From Halisarca cf. caerulea (Eukaryota > Porifera > Demospongiae > Chondrillida > Halisarcidae), in the NCBI GenBank assembly GCA_963170055.1, contig CAUJGJ010000336.1, positions 641,201 through 705,200 on the forward strand: a stretch of 64,000 nt of DNA. Direction: 5' to 3'. The notes under the pieces were generated by a model. The model did no database searches. It had not been told where the DNA came from and worked only from the letters and a program-made list of their open reading frames with translations. Shown one piece after another: positions 61,310-64,000 of this stretch (position 1 is its first letter; every line of letters starts with the position of its first letter). Made by a program: the position numbers and the translations under genes.

Positions 61310-62490
61310 TACATGTAATATGCTGTAACATTCATTAGATTGATAATTGAGCCAGTAAACACGTGCACTTGATTCGTTCTGTGAATGACGAAAGAAGTGC
61401 AACTCACGATGACTCGATCGTCCACGGGGTTAGTGCGCAACCATATCTTCCGCGATAAAGGGTTAATCTTCTATACCATTCATATTAAGCAGAGAGCAGA
61501 GGGCACCTGTCACACCAAATCTTGTCCACCCTAAAAGTTGTCCGGCGTGGGCGCTTATCGGATACAAACTCTACACCGTCGAGGCGTTAGGGTTGGGTTG
61601 GGTTAGGGTTTAGTATTGATGAAACGATAGGGGGACAACTTACGGCAGGGGACCATTCACGGCATTACACACCATCCCACCTGTGTGCCATGCATTTGGC
61701 GTTTTTTTCCCTGCACCCCCCTGCCACCAGCTTGGGAATGGAAGAGAACATGACCTACTGCAGCCACCGAACAAATTCTAATTTGATTTAATTTGATTGT
61801 GTGTGTGAGCGAGTGTGTGGGATACTGGGGGCCTTAATAGTAGCCTCTGGCTAATGGCTCACCCAATTTAAATAAGAAAATATATAAGAAAATATATTAA
61901 CTCACCTTCAATTGAGGTCCTTCATATAATTTTTTCTGAAGACTTTTTTGCATACAGACTGGGTCAATGTAGTTCTTACAGTCAAATTTATATTCTACCG
62001 TGCCGTCAAAAGTAACTGAACGATTGTCACGTGCGCAAAAATGGCGGATTAGGAATCACAACGGGGAGTACTTACCCATTAACTAGTTTAAACTCGTGAA
62101 CGTATGTTTTAAGCTATAATAATCGTGTTTTCGCCCTATTCCTCTTACAAAATTTCCAAACGATTAGGAATAATTCAAGAACTGAGTGGTTTGTGATCGC
62201 GGTCGACATAGTGTTTCAGACCGGGCCATATGGCCAGACACGGGGTCTTTCCCCACAGAATTCTTGTTAATTCTTTCGGGTTTGCTTTTAAAGACGAGAA
62301 CTAATGGGGCTAATCTGGTGTTCCTTCAGATAAAGATATGGAGATTGCATCGTCAAATTTGAGCTTGAATCAGGCTTGGCTTTAGCGAGGACTATAACGT
62401 AGAAGGAAGTAGCCAGTGAATTTGAAGACGAAGTGTCACCTAGATCTGGTCCACTCTTTGGGCACGAATTTTCAATTTTCGAAGCAGAAT
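61310..62490. other. Non-coding stretch
   Basis: It contains a short telomere-like gggttgggttgggttagggt (about 61590) and the gtagcctctggctaa repeat tail at 61845. No gene is seen. Confidence 0.4.
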
Positions 62491-62495
62491 GAACC

Positions 62496-62563
62496 TAGTC
62501 TCGTACCCAGACCGTTACTCGGGTGTCGCCATTGACCGGCGGGAGGGTCTGGGTATCAGACTA
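62496..62563. repeat. Short hairpin element
   Basis: Arms tagtctcgtacccagacc and ggtctgggtatcagacta are near-exact complements around a GC-rich core, resembling very short DNA-transposon remnants. Confidence 0.7.
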
Positions 62564-62640
62564 AAAGGAGCAGCACCGAAGACAAATCGCCGATTCCAAA
62601 ATTTTGTTTCTTCGAGTACCCCCTAAGGAGTCTAAGTAGC

Positions 62641-62679
62641 TAATTTGAACTTAGACTCCCGTCGTCTAAGTTCAAATTA
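62641..62679. repeat. Perfect 16-bp-arm hairpin
   Basis: taatttgaacttagac and its complement flank tcccgtc. Confidence 0.85.
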
Positions 62680-64000
62680 TCGTCTAGACATCAATGAATA
62701 AAATGGCTACCACCATGTGGCACCTATGAAAAGAAACGGAAGAATGTGAAGATAATTGATGCCACAATCAATGAAGAGAAAGAAGTCGTGATCTAACAGG
62801 AGGAGCAGCGTTATGTGGAAAATTAGAAACGATGAAGACGGCGGCAGCAATGGAGAACCCTCACGCGAATTTAGCAACTGCTGGCCCCAATGATTAAACA
62901 GTTCTGTATACGAGGACGCTGTTTTAAATTTCTCCTGGCCTTGCCGGGGCTGTACACATAAATGCATACACCTGCATGTGTCCTTTTACCCCGTGTCCGA
63001 GGTCATTTTTTATATCATACCATTATGGACAGCCACACAGTATATCCTTGTATATCCTTGTGTGGTTTGTTGAATAATGATGTGGTTTCACACACACTTG
63101 ATCACTTCTCCCACAAGGAAATTAGTGTGTTAGATATGGCGTGGCAAAGTGTCAAACATCAAAGTAATTGGCTCATTAAATATTCATGATGGTCTAATAT
63201 TATATGCTGAATGTAATATGATGTACTATTGTAATGTGAGAAGCACCCCATTTCTGGATACCAGGCTACGGGCATGCGATGCATGGAACATGCTAGTGTA
63301 TGGACAAGACCTGCAGCTATACAATGTATTGTTAAGCGTGCAAGTAGATCAATCTACACTCTTATACTCTATTACGATTGTTAAAATCGGCTCTACAAGC
63401 TTTTCAGGCCCCATGTATGGATAATAAAGATGGTGGATGGCCGCCATGCAGGATAGTTAATGGCAGAGCTGTAGTGCAAGCTGCCTGCCCAACTTCTGTA
63501 TATGAACAGTATACGGGGGAAAATGTCATTATTAAAATTCATGACATACAAGTATACTCGGACACAGGTGTAAAATCATGCGCGAGGGGCATGAAGGTAC
63601 CTGGCAAGTGAGAGCATGAGACATGTGTGAGTTTATATGTAAATATAACTGAGTATAAGTGAAGGTGATTATGTAAACTAAGAGTAAAAGATTATAGAGC
63701 CAACCTACGTAGTAATGATAATTACGTGAGTCAACTGGTGAATAATGTGAAATAATTAACTAGAAGTACAAAGTATAACCAGGAATGTAGCTGAGTCATA
63801 CAGTGGGTGGAGAGGAGACGAGTTGAAGACTAGTGTTCCACGATTCACAAAGTCTGGCTTCAAAAATGAGTTTGAACAAGTAATCGCTATCTTGCAGCAA
63901 TGCTTAAGGTGAATAGTCTTGATGGCATTGACAGACTCCCTGGTGAAATGACCAAGAGAACCATCTCAATGGTGAGCAAATCAGCCTTATCACATTAACC
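62680..64000. other. Right-edge stretch without recognised genes
   Basis: Short open frames exist at 62962-63620 (for example around KDGGWPPCRIVNGRAVVQAA) but they have no family match I recognise and no clear splice sites. Confidence 0.35.

Noticed and set aside
61587..61612. Telomere-like gggttagggt
   Set aside because: Only a couple of imperfect units, with no extended array. It is not evidence of a chromosome end.

Overview
This window looks like nuclear DNA of a marine invertebrate, most likely a demosponge. That is inference: the genes are intron-rich with GT-AG introns, the receptor tyrosine kinase and right-handed beta-helix surface protein families are the kinds expanded in sponges, and the AT-rich non-coding DNA is full of (GT)n tracts, MITE-like inverted-repeat elements and dead LINE fragments. 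Nothing suggests bacterial or organellar DNA. No tRNA, rRNA or CRISPR was seen.

Layout. (1) 1-2.3 kb, minus strand: the 5' part of a secreted or surface right-handed beta-helix protein, running off the left side. (2) 2.6-10.6 kb, minus strand: two intact four-exon theta-class glutathione S-transferases (229 aa each) in a direct tandem duplication. They differ by an inserted repeat in intron 3 of the left copy and an expanded minisatellite in intron 2 of the right copy. (3) 10.7-17.8 kb, plus strand: a neutral sphingomyelinase 1 (SMPD2-like) gene, head-to-head with the right GST across 168 bp. (4) 20.8-50.8 kb, minus strand: a single 18-exon, 30-kb gene whose exons join in one frame into a 1672-residue receptor tyrosine kinase. 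Its architecture is signal peptide, IgGFc-binding domain, Calx-beta, IgGFc-binding domain, Calx-beta, divergent Calx-beta, transmembrane helix, complete tyrosine kinase. (5) 51-64 kb: gene-poor DNA made of interrupted repeat copies, MITE-like elements, a decayed RecQ-like helicase fragment, a LINE tail and fold-back repeats.

Main points. The receptor kinase is the most notable item. All its splice junctions are GT-AG and keep frame, all kinase hallmarks are present, and I know of no described family with this ectodomain. Calx-beta repeats are also the building block of sponge aggregation factors, so a role in self-recognition, adhesion or mucus sensing is a reasonable hypothesis (inference). 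Second, every long intronic dinucleotide tract in the window is GT on the sense strand of its host gene, and several begin at or beside a 5' splice site. Third, the LINE in the receptor intron has the inverted-5'/sense-3' arrangement expected from twin priming.

Exon coordinates were read by eye from splice signals and frame and may be off by a base or two. Domain and family names come from motif recognition, not from a search.
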